NCBI GenBank assembly: GCA_035518635.1 | Contig: DATIXI010000006.1 | Coordinates: 1-64,000, forward strand | Direction of reading: 5' to 3' | Length of the DNA stretch: 64,000 bases | Origin: AC-32 sp035518635 | Lineage (GTDB): Bacteria > Actinomycetota > Thermoleophilia > Gaiellales > Gaiellaceae | In this document: piece by piece, positions 32,669-41,588 of the stretch | Position numbering within the stretch: the stretch's first letter is position 1 | Layout of the letters: the number at the start of each line of letters is the position of its first letter | Notes under the pieces: model-generated | The model's database searches: none | Told to the model about the DNA's origin: nothing | Seen by the model: the letters and a program-made list of their open reading frames with translations, nothing else | Made by a program: the position numbers and the translations under genes

Positions 32669-33709
32669 ATGAAGGTCGTCTCGGTCGTGGGCAACCGCCC
32701 TCAATTCGTGAAGTCGGCGCCTACGTCCGTGGCCCTCCGCGAGCGCGGGATCGAGGAGGTCGTGATCCACACCGGCCAGCACTACGACCACGAGCTCTCG
32801 CAGGTGTTCTACGACGAGCTGGGGCTCCACGAGCCGCGCTACCGGCTCGACCTGCGCACGCCCGACGCGGACGCGATGGAGCCTCTGATCCAGGAGTGCC
32901 TCGGCGCAGAGCGGCCGGACTGGGTGCTCGTCTACGGCGACACGAACTCGACGCTCGCAGGGGCGGTCGCGGCGACCGCCCTCGAGCTAACGCTCGCCCA
33001 CGTCGAGGCCGGCCTCCGCAGCGGCGACCTCTCGATGCCCGAGGAGCGCAACCGGATCGAGGTCGACCGGCTCGCACAGCTTCTCCTCTGCCCGGACGAG
33101 CGCTCGCGGGAGATCCTGGCCGGCGAGGGCGTCTCCGGCCGGGCCGAGGTCGTGGGCGACGTGATGGCCGACGCCACCCGGATCTTCACGCCGATTGCGC
33201 AGAAGCGAGGCGGCCCGCTTCCGGACGGGCCGTACGCGGTCCTGACCATCCACCGCGAGGCGAACACGGAGCCCGGGCGGTTGCGGCGGCTCGTCACCGC
33301 GCTGGACGAGAGCGGCCTGACGTTCGTCTTCCCCGTCCACCCGCGAACGCGAAAGGTCATGGACGAGCACGGCATCGAGACGGCGCCACAGCTCCATGCC
33401 GTGGAGCCGTTCGGCTACCTGGAGATGCTCGCCCTCGTGGCCGGCTCGACCTGTGTCGTCACCGACTCGGGCGGGCTGCAGAAGGAGGCCTATTGGCTGC
33501 GGATCCCATGCGTCACCCTGCGACCGTCGACCGAGTGGGTCGACACGGTGCTCGCCGGCGCGAACACGCTCGTCGATCCCGACCACCCGGAAGGGATCGG
33601 CGCGGCGCTCGCGAACGCACGCTTCCCGGATGACGCACCCACCCTTTACGGCGACGCCCACGCTGCCGAAAGAGTCGCTGATGCGCTCTATACCCTTACG
33701 CGCGCATGA
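32669..33709 (+). CDS. wecB: UDP-N-acetylglucosamine 2-epimerase, non-hydrolysing
   Basis: 346 residues, GT-B-like fold. The N-terminal VGNRPQFVKSAP, VYGDTNSTLAGA, HVEAGLRSGD, PEERNRIEVDRLA and the C-terminal TDSGGLQKEAYWLRIPC are the conserved active-site blocks of WecB/MnaA. It interconverts UDP-GlcNAc and UDP-ManNAc (or a 2,3-diacetamido sugar acid, as WbpI does). It opens a four-gene surface-sugar operon and overlaps the next gene by ATGA. Confidence 0.93.
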   Translation: MKVVSVVGNRPQFVKSAPTSVALRERGIEEVVIHTGQHYDHELSQVFYDELGLHEPRYRLDLRTPDADAMEPLIQECLGAERPDWVLVYGDTNSTLAGAVAATALELTLAHVEAGLRSGDLSMPEERNRIEVDRLAQLLLCPDERSREILAGEGVSGRAEVVGDVMADATRIFTPIAQKRGGPLPDGPYAVLTIHREANTEPGRLRRLVTALDESGLTFVFPVHPRTRKVMDEHGIETAPQLHAVEPFGYLEMLALVAGSTCVVTDSGGLQKEAYWLRIPCVTLRPSTEWVDTVLAGANTLVDPDHPEGIGAALANARFPDDAPTLYGDAHAAERVADALYTLTRA

Positions 33710-34977
33710 GTGAGCGCACGAGTGAGATTGCGATCGTAGGCGCCGGATATGTCGGCGTCCCCCTGGCGCACACCTTCGCGCAGGCGGGCCGCTCCGTGCT
33801 GCTCCTCGAGGTCCAGCCAGACCGCGTCGAACAGCTGAACCGGGGCGAGAGCTACGTCGAGGACGTCCCCTCCGAGTCGCTGGGCAAGCTCGTCGACAAC
33901 GGGTTGATCCGGGCCACGAGCGACTACGACGAGCTCCGCGAGGTCGACGCGATCCTGATCGCACTGCCGACCCCGCTCTCCGAGCAGCGCGAGCCCGACC
34001 TCACGATCGTGCTCGAGGCGACCAAGGGCATCGCCTCGCGCCTGCGCAAGGGCCACCTCGTCGTCCTCGAGTCCACCACCTATCCGGGCACGACCCGTGA
34101 GCGGCTGCAGCCGGTGCTCGAGGAGAGCGGCCTGAAGGCGGGCGAGGATTTCCACCTCGCGTTCTCGCCGGAGCGCGTCGACCCGGGCCGCGAGGACTGG
34201 ACGACGAAGAGCACGCCGAAGGTCGTCGGCGGGCTGACTCCGGAGTGCACGAGCCGCGCGGTCGAGCTCTACTCGAGCGCCCTCGACACCGTCCTGCCGC
34301 TCTCGTCACCCGAGGCGGCCGAGCTGACGAAGCTGCTCGAGAACATCTTCCGCTCGGTCAACATCGCGCTCGTCAACGAGCTTGCCCAGCTCTGCGACCG
34401 GATGGGGCTCGACATCTGGGAGGTCGTGGACGCGGCCGCGACGAAGCCGTTCGGCTTCATGCGCTTCGAGCCCGGCCCGGGCCTCGGCGGGCACTGCCTC
34501 CCGGTCGACCCGTTCTATCTCTCGTGGAAGGCGCGGCAGTACGACTTCTACACCGAGTTCATCGAGCTGGCCGGCAAGGTCAACGCGAACATGCCCTACT
34601 TCTGCCGCTCGTTGATCTCGCAGGCGCTGAACCATGGCCGCGAGCTCTCGCTCAAGGGCTCGAAGGTGCTGATCCTCGGCGTCAGCTATAAGGCCGACGT
34701 CCAGGACACCCGCGAGTCGCCGGCCCTGAAGCTGATCGAGCTCCTCCAGAACGCGGGAGCGGAAGTCGCCTACCACGACCCGCACGTGCCCGAGCTGCCG
34801 AAGCACGGGCTCGCCTCGGTTCCGCTCGAGCCCGCCGACCACGACTGCGTCGCAATCGTGACCGCGCACTCGTCGATCGACTACGACCGCGTCGCGGACG
34901 AGGCGCACCTCGTGGTCGACTTCCGCAACGCGACGAACACGAACGGCCGCGTCGACGGAAAGGTCTGGAAGCTTTGA
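33706..34977 (+). CDS. UDP-N-acetyl-hexosamine 6-dehydrogenase (WbpA/WecC family)
   Basis: 423 residues. The N-terminal NAD-binding motif is IAIVGAGYVGVPLA; the substrate part has STTYPGTTRE, SPERVDPG and KLLENIFRSVNIALVNE; the catalytic cysteine lies in GLGGHCLPVDPFYLSWKA; the C-terminal GVSYKADVQDTRESPA closes the site. It oxidises C6 of UDP-GlcNAc or UDP-ManNAc to the uronic acid. Together with the next two genes it resembles WbpA rather than a plain UDP-glucose dehydrogenase. Confidence 0.92.
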   Translation: MSERTSEIAIVGAGYVGVPLAHTFAQAGRSVLLLEVQPDRVEQLNRGESYVEDVPSESLGKLVDNGLIRATSDYDELREVDAILIALPTPLSEQREPDLTIVLEATKGIASRLRKGHLVVLESTTYPGTTRERLQPVLEESGLKAGEDFHLAFSPERVDPGREDWTTKSTPKVVGGLTPECTSRAVELYSSALDTVLPLSSPEAAELTKLLENIFRSVNIALVNELAQLCDRMGLDIWEVVDAAATKPFGFMRFEPGPGLGGHCLPVDPFYLSWKARQYDFYTEFIELAGKVNANMPYFCRSLISQALNHGRELSLKGSKVLILGVSYKADVQDTRESPALKLIELLQNAGAEVAYHDPHVPELPKHGLASVPLEPADHDCVAIVTAHSSIDYDRVADEAHLVVDFRNATNTNGRVDGKVWKL

Positions 34978-35951
34978 CGCGAGTAGGTCAGGTCGGTCTC
35001 GGCAACTGGGGTCGGAACCTCGCGCGCAGCTTCGCGGAGCTAGCCGATCTGCGCTGGCTCTGCGACGCGTCACCCGACGCGCTCGACGCCTCCGGTGCCC
35101 GGTACCCGCAGGCGCGGACAACGACGAGCTTCGATGAGCTGCTCTCCGACCCCGAGCTCGACGCGATCGTCGTCGCAACAACTGCCTCCACCCACTACGA
35201 GCTCGCAAAGCGTGCGCTCGAGGCAGGCAAGCACGTCTTCGTCGAGAAGCCGCCCGCGGAGACCGAGGCCCAGGCCGAGGACCTCATCGCCACCGCGGAG
35301 GCGAACGGTCGCGTGCTGGTGCCCGGCTACCTTTTGCTCTACCACCCGGCCGTGAGCGCCCTGAAGCGGCTCGTCGACTCCGGTGAGCTCGGCGACGTCC
35401 TCTATCTCTATTCAAATCGCCAGAACCTCGGCCGGATCCGCACGGACGAGAACACCATCTCCTCGCTCGGTGTCCACGATCTCTCCGTCATCCTGCACCT
35501 GCTCGCGGAGGAACCGTCGGAGTGCTGGGCCCGGGGCAACGCCTATCTCACACCCGGGATCGAGGACATCGCCTTCTGCTACCTGCGCTTTCCGTCGGGG
35601 AGGATCGCCCACATGCACCTCTCGTGGCTCGACCCGCAAAAGATTCGGCGAATCACCGTCGTGGGGACGGAGAAGATGGTCGTCTTTGACGACATGGAGC
35701 TCGAGCGGAAAGTGACCATCTACGAGAAGTGGCCCGAGCAGCCCACTGGGACCTACGGAGAGTGGCAGACCCGCACCGGCGACATCTTCAGCCCGAAGAT
35801 CCCGACCGACGAACCGCTGCGCCTCGAATGCAGCCACTTCCTCTCGCTGATCGCCGGTGAGGGAGACCCCCTCAAGGCCGCACGTGACGGCCTCGCGGTC
35901 GTGCGGGTGCTCGAGCAGCTGCAGGCGTCGCTCGTCGCCACGCCCGCGTAG
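34974..35951 (+). CDS. Gfo/Idh/MocA-family oxidoreductase (WbpB-like)
   Basis: 325 residues. It has a TTG start overlapping the previous stop (TTGA). The N-terminal Rossmann motif VGQVGLGNWGRNLARSF and the family hallmark EKPPAETEAQAEDL are present, and the C-terminal beta domain includes SSLGVHDLSVILHLL. In the WbpABED pathway this step oxidises C3 of a UDP-uronic acid to a 3-keto sugar. The order dehydrogenase-oxidoreductase-acetyltransferase supports that reading, which remains inferred. Confidence 0.87.
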   Translation: MTRVGQVGLGNWGRNLARSFAELADLRWLCDASPDALDASGARYPQARTTTSFDELLSDPELDAIVVATTASTHYELAKRALEAGKHVFVEKPPAETEAQAEDLIATAEANGRVLVPGYLLLYHPAVSALKRLVDSGELGDVLYLYSNRQNLGRIRTDENTISSLGVHDLSVILHLLAEEPSECWARGNAYLTPGIEDIAFCYLRFPSGRIAHMHLSWLDPQKIRRITVVGTEKMVVFDDMELERKVTIYEKWPEQPTGTYGEWQTRTGDIFSPKIPTDEPLRLECSHFLSLIAGEGDPLKAARDGLAVVRVLEQLQASLVATPA

Positions 35952-35954
35952 CGC

Positions 35955-36593
35955 GTGGCCGAGGTCGCCGAGACCGCGATCGTCTACCCGGGCACGGTGC
36001 TCGGCGAAGGCTGCCGCATCCTCGACTACGCGGTCGTCGGGAAGCAGCCGGCGCTCTCGCCTCGCTCGACGGCGGCTCGTGAGGCGCTGCCGCCGCTCGA
36101 GCTCGGCGCCGGAACGATCGTCTCGACGGCGGCCGTGGTCTTCGCCGGGACGACGATCGGCGAGAGCGTGATCGTCGGCGACCAGGCGTGCGTCCGCGAG
36201 CGCTGCCTGATCGGTGACGACGTCGTGATCGGGCGCGGGTCGCTCGTCGAGAACGACACGACGGTCGGAGCGCGAACGAAGATCCAGGCCGACGCATACG
36301 TAACGGCGTACTCGACGCTGGAGGAGGACGTCTTCATCGCGCCGTGCGTCGTCACGACGAACGACAACTTCATGGGCCGCACCGAGCGGCGGCACGAGCT
36401 GCGCAAGGGCCCGACGATCCGCCGCGGGGCGCGCATCGGCGGCGCCGCGGTGCTGCTACCGGGGATCGAGATCGGCGAGGAGGCCTTCGTCGGAGCCGCC
36501 GCCGTCGTGCTCCGCGACGTCCCTGCGCGCGCGGTCGTCGTCGGCAACCCGGCGCGCCAGATCCGCGACGTGCCGGACGACGAGCTGCTCTAG
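35955..36593 (+). CDS. Hexapeptide-repeat N-acetyltransferase (WbpD-like)
   Basis: 212 residues, left-handed beta-helix: many [IVL]G-x4 turns (GAGTIVSTAAVVFAGTTIGESVIVGDQ, IGDDVVIGRGSLVENDTTVGARTKI) and the usual catalytic-loop region TTNDNFMGR. Acts as a trimer. By context it acetylates the 3-amino group of a UDP-2-acetamido-3-amino-uronic acid. The aminotransferase that would make that amine (WbpE) is not next to it. It starts at GTG 35955, 3 nt after the previous stop, and shares a CTAG stop overlap with the subtilase gene. Confidence 0.87.
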   Translation: MAEVAETAIVYPGTVLGEGCRILDYAVVGKQPALSPRSTAAREALPPLELGAGTIVSTAAVVFAGTTIGESVIVGDQACVRERCLIGDDVVIGRGSLVENDTTVGARTKIQADAYVTAYSTLEEDVFIAPCVVTTNDNFMGRTERRHELRKGPTIRRGARIGGAAVLLPGIEIGEEAFVGAAAVVLRDVPARAVVVGNPARQIRDVPDDELL

Positions 36594-38029
36594 GAGCGTC
36601 GGATCTTCAGCCAGTACGAGCCCGAGTCGGGCTTCGCCGCCGAGACCTCGAGCGAGTACCAGCCGCTCTGGGTCGCCCTGTAGCTCAGCCGCTCTGGCAC
36701 ACCCAGGGGGTGGACGGAGCGCGCCGCACGGAACAGGTCGCTCGCGTCCGCGAGCGAGCCGAGCCCCGGCTTCCACAGCGTCAGCGAGATGTCCACGTTC
36801 GGGGTCGGGCCTGTGACCGCGGAGACCGTCTGGCCCTTCTGGAGCTTGATCCGGTAGACGTCGTCCGGGTCGTCCCAGTAGTCGATCGTGGCCCGGAGGC
36901 GCGCCTTCTTCCCGCGAACGGGGTGACCGAACCCGATGTCGTCGTTCGGCTCGAAGCGGTCCTTGACCGGCAGGGGTCGGGTCCGCAGCGCGTGGATCGC
37001 GGCGGTGATGTCGAGCTTGCCCCAGCCGGAGAGCGCGTCGCGGCTCCCCGTGCACTCGGAGCAGCCGTTCGCCGGGGTGGCGAGCATCGCCGTGCGCTCG
37101 ATCAGCGTGGAGACCTGGTCCGGGCTCAGGCTGGGCCGGAGCGCGAAGAGCATCGCCGCCGCCGAGGCCACCTGGGGCGCCGAGAACGACGTCCCCGAGG
37201 CGTGCCGGTAGTCCTTCGGCCCGCAGCTCGAGTAGCCCTGCTCGGTGCAGCTCGTGTTCTTGCCGGTCATTGCGCGCGGGAAGAGCGAGAACATGTCCTG
37301 GCCCGGGGCGATCAGGTCGACGTAGACGGCGTCGCGGTTCGAGAACGAGGAGACGTCGCCGCTGCGGTCGTAGGAGCCAACTCCCAGCACGTGCGGGAGC
37401 GCCGCGGGATAGCTCGCATAGCGCCATGGCTTCGTCGGCGCGTCCGTGCTGTTCCCGACGGCGGCCACGACGAGGGCCCCGTGCCTCGTGGCGAAGTTGA
37501 CGGCCCGCTGCTCGACCCACGAGTAGCCGCTGTTGTCGCCGTCCTCCGGATCGCGGACGCTGCCGAGGCTGACGTTGATCACCCGCGCGCCGTGGTACAC
37601 CGCCCAGCGAATGGCGTGAGCCTCGGCCTTCGTCGAGACGGTCCCGTCGTCCCGGACGACCTTGGCGACGAGCAGTCGCGCAGAGGGGGCGAGGCCGGCG
37701 ATCCCGCGGCCGTTGTCGACGATCGCCGCGATCTCCCCGGCGACGAAGGTCCCGTGGCCCTGCGTGTCCGCCACGGAGCCGCCGACGAAGCTCTTGGCCA
37801 TCGCGATCTGCCCCTGGAGCTCGGGGTGCGTGAGGTCGACGCCCGAGTCGATCACGGCTACGCGCACGGGACGCAGCGACCCGAGGCCGCTGAACGCGTC
37901 GAACGCGCGGTCCTGGTCGACGTACCACTGCTTCGGCAGCAGCGGGTCGTTCGGGCTGAACGCCTGCGCGGCCGTCGGCACCAGGAGCCAGAGCGCGGCC
38001 GCGAACCCGGCCAGAAGCCACCGCTTCAC
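36590..38029 (-). CDS. Secreted subtilisin-like serine protease (S8)
   Basis: 479 residues. A signal peptide (KRWLLAGFAAALWLLVPTAAQA) precedes an S8 catalytic domain. The triad is complete: Asp in VAVIDSGVDLTHPEL, His in TQGHGTFVAG, Ser in ASGTSFSAPQVASA, with the oxyanion Asn in AAVGNSTD. The C-terminal 110 residues form a beta-rich pre-peptidase-type domain (DRFEPNDD ... SGWYSLEVSA). The GTG start overlaps the stop of the SpoIID gene (GTGA), so the protease is made with a wall-modifying protein. Confidence 0.92.
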   Translation of the reverse strand: MKRWLLAGFAAALWLLVPTAAQAFSPNDPLLPKQWYVDQDRAFDAFSGLGSLRPVRVAVIDSGVDLTHPELQGQIAMAKSFVGGSVADTQGHGTFVAGEIAAIVDNGRGIAGLAPSARLLVAKVVRDDGTVSTKAEAHAIRWAVYHGARVINVSLGSVRDPEDGDNSGYSWVEQRAVNFATRHGALVVAAVGNSTDAPTKPWRYASYPAALPHVLGVGSYDRSGDVSSFSNRDAVYVDLIAPGQDMFSLFPRAMTGKNTSCTEQGYSSCGPKDYRHASGTSFSAPQVASAAAMLFALRPSLSPDQVSTLIERTAMLATPANGCSECTGSRDALSGWGKLDITAAIHALRTRPLPVKDRFEPNDDIGFGHPVRGKKARLRATIDYWDDPDDVYRIKLQKGQTVSAVTGPTPNVDISLTLWKPGLGSLADASDLFRAARSVHPLGVPERLSYRATQSGWYSLEVSAAKPDSGSYWLKIRRS

Positions 38030-39684
38030 GGGTTCGCCACCGTCAGCGTGTTGGAGAAGCCGATCGCGAAGCCGTGGCCCGCGACGATGCGCGCCCGGTA
38101 GCTGCCGGCGCTGAGATCGAGCTGCGCCGAGAACGTGCCACGTGCGTCCACCGTGGTGCTGGAGACCGTCTCCCAGCCGCTCGGCCCCATGCGCTGCACC
38201 TGGACAACCGCCCCTGACACCAGCGGCTTCGCCTGCCCGGTCAGAGAGATCCCGTCTGTGCCCGCAGAGAGCTTCACCAGCGGCGCCACCCCCACGCGGA
38301 CGACGCTGCTCGCGAAGCCGCCGCTCTCGAGCCGGTAGTCGGTCGTGACCTTCGGCGCGACGCTCGGAGCGAGCGCTCCGCTCTTCGCGACCACCCGGCC
38401 GAGGCGCTTCCACTTGCCGCCGTAGGGCCGCGAGTCGAGGTAGATCTTCTGGACGCCGCGAGCGGTTCCGGCCAGTTTGACCGCGGCGCCGTACACGACC
38501 GCGCCCGTCGGGTTGGCGAGGTTCAGGAGCCCGAGCCGGAACCAGGTCGAGCGCAGGCCGAGGACGGCGCGCACCGAGGAGCCGCGCACGGTCCGCTCCC
38601 CCTTCGTCCCCGTGAGAGTGACCGTCCTCACCCGGCCGGACGGGCTCACGTTCGCCCGATAGTCGACGATGCTCCCGGGCACCCCCAGGCGCCTGGCCAG
38701 CTTGGACGCCCCGTACCGCAGCGGCCCCCAGTTGTGGTACGGCGAGAGCGTGTCGTACGGGTCCGCCACCGAGACGAGATACGGGACCGGTTTCGAGCTC
38801 GGGAACACGTCCTGCACGTTGGCGGTCCTGCCGCCCGAGCTCGACGAGAAGTACGTGAGCGCCGGCTCGTCGTCGTAGAGGACGACCTGGCCGGCGGTCT
38901 CGGTGACGGCCCCCGTCGCGCTCTTCGATTCGGCTGCGATCCCGCCGTAGACCTGGCTGCGCGTGTCGGGATAGAGGTCGAAGTCGCCCGACGTCGACCG
39001 TTCCGCGAGCGCGAACGTCCGTGCAGCGACCGCCTGCGCGGCCAGCGCCTCGGCCGGCCAGCGGTCGGGCATCTCCGACCCGACGACCCCGCGGAGGTAG
39101 GACTCGAGGCCGACGACGTTGACGACCTGAAGGGCGGAGCCGGCGACCTTGACACGGAGGGAGCCGCGGTACGCTCGGCTACCCAGCGAGAGCGGCGTCG
39201 TTCCCGGCGCGAAGAGGAGCGGGCCCGTGAGCGCCTTGACCGGCTTCGAGGGCACGAGCCGGAGCTTCAGCCCGAGGCCGATCGACTGCTTCCCCGCCGC
39301 GAGCTTGTGCACCTTGCCGGCGCCGTCGGTGACGGTGAAGGGCGAGGCCGACGAGATCGCGGCGCGCGTGGCTCCGGCGGCGAGCAGGACGCGCACCTTC
39401 GAGACCGGCGCGGGGCCGATCGTCGTCCCGGGGTAGTAGTGCGCGAGGATCTTGTCCCAGGTCCAGCCGTGAAGGGCGTATCCGTACGCGCCGTACTGCG
39501 CGAGGCCGACCCCGTGGCCCCAGCCGTGGCCGCTGACGAAGATCACCGGAAGCCGCTTCGCCCGGGCGGTCTTGGCCGCGTGCGGGCCGGCCACGCTCCG
39601 CGCTTTGACGGCATGCGGGACCGGGGTGCTCACGGCAGTGAGCCCCAGAGCGGCGAGAATGGCTGCTGCGACTTTGCTGACCAT
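38026..39684 (-). CDS. Secreted SpoIID/LytB-domain protein
   Basis: 552 residues with an N-terminal signal. The SpoIID domain follows: GHGWGHGVGLAQYGAYGYA, NVVGLESYLRGVVGSEMPDRWPAEALAAQAVAARTFAL with the catalytic Glu of SpoIID lytic transglycosylases, and AVTETAGQVVLYDDEPALTYFSSSSGGRT. The C-terminus adds Ig-like or Fn3-like beta domains. SpoIID cleaves glycan strands lacking stem peptides. No sporulation gene is in the window, so a role in vegetative wall turnover is likelier. It is coupled to the subtilase. Confidence 0.88.
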   Translation of the reverse strand: MVSKVAAAILAALGLTAVSTPVPHAVKARSVAGPHAAKTARAKRLPVIFVSGHGWGHGVGLAQYGAYGYALHGWTWDKILAHYYPGTTIGPAPVSKVRVLLAAGATRAAISSASPFTVTDGAGKVHKLAAGKQSIGLGLKLRLVPSKPVKALTGPLLFAPGTTPLSLGSRAYRGSLRVKVAGSALQVVNVVGLESYLRGVVGSEMPDRWPAEALAAQAVAARTFALAERSTSGDFDLYPDTRSQVYGGIAAESKSATGAVTETAGQVVLYDDEPALTYFSSSSGGRTANVQDVFPSSKPVPYLVSVADPYDTLSPYHNWGPLRYGASKLARRLGVPGSIVDYRANVSPSGRVRTVTLTGTKGERTVRGSSVRAVLGLRSTWFRLGLLNLANPTGAVVYGAAVKLAGTARGVQKIYLDSRPYGGKWKRLGRVVAKSGALAPSVAPKVTTDYRLESGGFASSVVRVGVAPLVKLSAGTDGISLTGQAKPLVSGAVVQVQRMGPSGWETVSSTTVDARGTFSAQLDLSAGSYRARIVAGHGFAIGFSNTLTVANP

Positions 39685-39819
39685 CGGCCTTGGCCTGAGC
39701 CTGGAGGACGCGTACCGGCCCTGGTCGGCCGGCCGCAGCCAGGGTCTGAGGGTACCGCACACATCGACGGAATTCCTCGTTTCTTTACAGAACGCGCATT
39801 ACTCCGCATGATCTGGCGG

Positions 39820-40818
39820 ATGAGGGTGCTCGTCACCGGAGCTGCGGGCTTCATCGGATCGAACTTCGTCCGCTACTGGCTTGAGCGAAGGCCGGACGAC
39901 CACGTGGTCGCATTCGACCTGCTCACCTACGCGGGAAACCGCGAGAGCCTCGCCGACGTCGAGGACCGGATCGTGTTCGTCCACGGCGACATCGCGGACG
40001 CCGACCTGGCCGAGAGGACGCTCCGCGACGAGGAGATCGGGGTGATCGTCAACTTCGCCGCCGAGTCCCACAACTCGCTCGCGGTCGTCGATCCGGGCCG
40101 CTTCTTCCGGACGAACGTGATCGGGACACAGACGCTGCTCGAGGCCGCGCGGCGGTGCGAGGTCGGCCGCTTCCACCACGTCTCGACCTGCGAGGTCTAC
40201 GGCGACCTGCCGCTGGACTCGGACGACGCGTTCACCGAGGACTCGCCGTACCTGCCGCGCACGCCCTACAACGCCTCGAAGGCGGGCGCAGACCACGCGG
40301 TCCGAGCCTACTTCGAGACCTACGGCCTGCCCGTCACGATCACGAACTGCTCGAACAACTACGGGCCGTACCAGTTTCCGGAGAAGGTGATCCCGCTGTT
40401 TGTCTCGAACGCGCTCGACGACCAGCCGCTGCCGCTCTACGCGTCGACGCAGAACCGGCGCGAGTGGCTGCACGTGCTCGACCACTGCCGCGCGATCGAC
40501 CTCGTGCTCGAACGGGGCGAGCCGGGCGAGACCTACAACGTCGGCTCAGGCGTCGAGCAATCGATCGAGCAGATCGCGAATGCCGTCCTCGAGCTGACAG
40601 GCAAGCCGGCGACGCTGAAGACGATCGTCCCCGACCGGCCCGGCCACGACCGCCGGTACCTCCTCGACTCGACCCGGATCCGGGAACAACTCGGCTGGCG
40701 CGACGAGATCGCCTGGGAGGACGGCATCGCGCAGACCGTGCAGTGGTACACCGAGCATCGCGACTGGTGGGAACCGCTCCGCGAGCGAGCGCCCGTCGAC
40801 GAAGCGGCCTGGCGCTAG
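39820..40818 (+). CDS. rfbB: dTDP-glucose 4,6-dehydratase, with Asp-to-Cys change at the catalytic site
   Basis: 332 residues, extended SDR. NAD motif TGAAGFIGSNFV, the NFAAESHN block (usual HxAAESHVD), the catalytic YNASKAGADH, and NCSNNYGPYQFPEKVIPLF, which strongly favour RmlB. The catalytic TDE triplet (STDEVYG) reads STCEVYG, so the general-acid Asp is a Cys. The start is ATG 39820; ATG 39808 in the same frame is an alternative. It converges on rfbD with a CTAG overlap, so it is transcribed separately from the other three rhamnose genes. Confidence 0.88.
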   Translation: MRVLVTGAAGFIGSNFVRYWLERRPDDHVVAFDLLTYAGNRESLADVEDRIVFVHGDIADADLAERTLRDEEIGVIVNFAAESHNSLAVVDPGRFFRTNVIGTQTLLEAARRCEVGRFHHVSTCEVYGDLPLDSDDAFTEDSPYLPRTPYNASKAGADHAVRAYFETYGLPVTITNCSNNYGPYQFPEKVIPLFVSNALDDQPLPLYASTQNRREWLHVLDHCRAIDLVLERGEPGETYNVGSGVEQSIEQIANAVLELTGKPATLKTIVPDRPGHDRRYLLDSTRIREQLGWRDEIAWEDGIAQTVQWYTEHRDWWEPLRERAPVDEAAWR

Positions 40819-41588
40819 CCGAGCCTCGAAAGGCACTCGCGCAGGCCCTCGCGCCAGTGCGGCAGGCGCGGCGCGCCCTCGCGCTCGCTGCGGAGAACCG
40901 AGTAGGCCGGTCTCGGCGCCGGGCGGCCGAGCTCCTCGGTCGTGATCTCGCGCACGCGGCAGTCCAGGTCCGCCTCGTCGAAGATCGCGCGCGCGAACTC
41001 GGCCCACGAGCATTCGCCCTCCGCGGCGACGTGCCAGATCCCCTTCGGGAGGTCGAGCAGCTCCCGCGTCGCCGAGGCCAGATGGCCGACGTAGGTCGGG
41101 CAGCCGACCTGGTCCGAGACGACGCTCACCTCGTCACGGTCCTGCCCGAGCGCGAGCATCGTCCGGACGAAGTTCCGCCCGGTCCAGCCGAAGAGCCACG
41201 AGCTGCGGACGATCCAGCCGTCGCGCACCTCGAGCTCGCCGGCGAGCTTGGACTTGGCGTAGATCCCGAGCGGGTTGGGCTTGTCCGACTCGACGTAGGG
41301 CTCGCGCTTGCGTCCGTCGAAGACGTAGTCGGTCGAGTAGTAGACGACGGGAACTCCGAGCGCGACCACGTTCCGCGTGCCGATGACGTTCACCGCCTCG
41401 GCACCGACCGGGTCGGCCTCGGCCCCGTCCACGTCGGTCCACGCAGCCGTGTGAAGCACCAAGTAACAGTCTGTTACTAAGTCGAGAGGCCACGTAACGT
41501 CGAGCTCGGCCCGGGATCGCGCGTCGGCCTCCGGAAAGACCTCGCGCAGCGCGACGCCGAGCTGCCCGCCTGCGCCGGTTATGAGCAC
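40815..41588 (-). CDS. rfbD: dTDP-4-dehydrorhamnose reductase
   Basis: 257 residues, shorter than the usual 285-300. Motifs are VLITGAGGQLGVAL, HTAAWTDVDGAE, STDYVFDG and YAKSKLAGE, all typical of RmlD, which makes dTDP-L-rhamnose in the last step. Between DVT and HTAAW the protein reads WPLDLVTDCYLVL; the LVTDCYL part is encoded by a 24-bp palindromic repeat also found at 16600-16623. The start is GTG 41588, overlapping the rfbC end by 10 bases. Confidence 0.92.
   Translation of the reverse strand: MLITGAGGQLGVALREVFPEADARSRAELDVTWPLDLVTDCYLVLHTAAWTDVDGAEADPVGAEAVNVIGTRNVVALGVPVVYYSTDYVFDGRKREPYVESDKPNPLGIYAKSKLAGELEVRDGWIVRSSWLFGWTGRNFVRTMLALGQDRDEVSVVSDQVGCPTYVGHLASATRELLDLPKGIWHVAAEGECSWAEFARAIFDEADLDCRVREITTEELGRPAPRPAYSVLRSEREGAPRLPHWREGLRECLSRLG
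41459..41482. repeat. 24-bp interspersed palindromic repeat, copy 2 (inside rfbD)
   Basis: Identical over 24 bp to 16600-16623. It is in frame and has no stop in the rfbD frame, so it adds or replaces about seven residues without breaking the gene. Confidence 0.8.
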
